DNA from: Morinoia aosen
Taxonomy: Eukaryota; Arthropoda; Malacostraca; Amphipoda; Talitridae
Length of the DNA stretch: 64,000 nucleotides
Assembly (NCBI GenBank): GCA_030386875.1
Contig: CM059576.1
Coordinates: 10,631,058-10,695,057, forward strand
Reading direction: 5' to 3'
Numbering within the stretch: the first letter of the stretch is position 1; each line of letters starts with the position of its first letter. A program made the position numbers and the translations under genes. Positions 63,881-64,000 of the stretch are shown one piece after another. The notes under the pieces are model-generated. The model made no database searches. It worked only from the letters and a program-made list of their open reading frames with translations, and was not told the origin of the DNA.

Positions 63881-64000
63881 ATAATGTACCATTAACCGAG
63901 TGTTTCATCTCCCCATGTTGAACTGAGGTATTGGTGTGGGTGAGCAGATCAGTAGTTACTTTCTCTATTTTTCCAATTGTTCTACCATTTCCTCTTTCTG

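Overview
This is eukaryotic DNA, AT-rich and almost entirely built from nested transposable elements. I read it as an arthropod genome, possibly a crustacean; that rests only on element types (BEL/Pao, Gypsy, a tRNA-derived SINE, TTAGG-like stretches) and is not firm. No rRNA, true tRNA gene or CRISPR array was seen. The one host protein gene I recognise is the 3' end of a PPP1R21-like gene (plus strand, about 43.4-45.4 kb), whose stop-codon region seeds a 29-bp minisatellite of nearly 1 kb.

Layout. 0-5.7 kb: a LINE relic, a 2.2-kb hAT-like element with a foldback inside, and a possible exon. 5.7-13 kb: a train of at least five TTAA-bounded elements that nest in or abut each other, two of them long and non-coding with three internal repeats about 180 bp apart. 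13-18 kb: unassigned sequence plus several foldback repeats. 18-24.5 kb: a pogo/Tigger-type transposon in which a complete hAT element and a SINE are nested; its transposase keeps an intron but has a frameshift, an Asn at the expected third catalytic position, and a zinc finger split by the SINE. 25.3-29 kb: a 1.2-kb near-identical inverted repeat around gag-like remnants. 31-32.4 kb: a LINE fragment cut by a BEL/Pao retrotransposon (32.4-43 kb), which itself has a MADF-encoding DNA transposon in its left LTR and a 0.9-kb insertion in its integrase. 46.5-50 kb: MITEs, a cluster of TGACGTCA and CCAAT sites, and a truncated LINE. 50-60 kb: a nearly intact young Gypsy element. 60-64 kb: mostly unassigned, with a MITE, a short tandem repeat and a possible spliced transcription unit.

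The most notable item is the Gypsy element at 49952-60005. Its 272-bp LTRs differ at one position, gag and pol are uninterrupted, and gag ends on a T TTT TTA slippery heptamer placed exactly where the pol frame opens. It also has a 1.4-kb leader with a small ORF, and a 105-residue ORF in the env position with an N-myristoylation-type start, one transmembrane segment, a splice acceptor just upstream, and a strong donor just before gag. This looks like an LTR element that makes a small membrane protein from a spliced RNA. The TTAA element train and the SINE-split transposase are the next most interesting structures.
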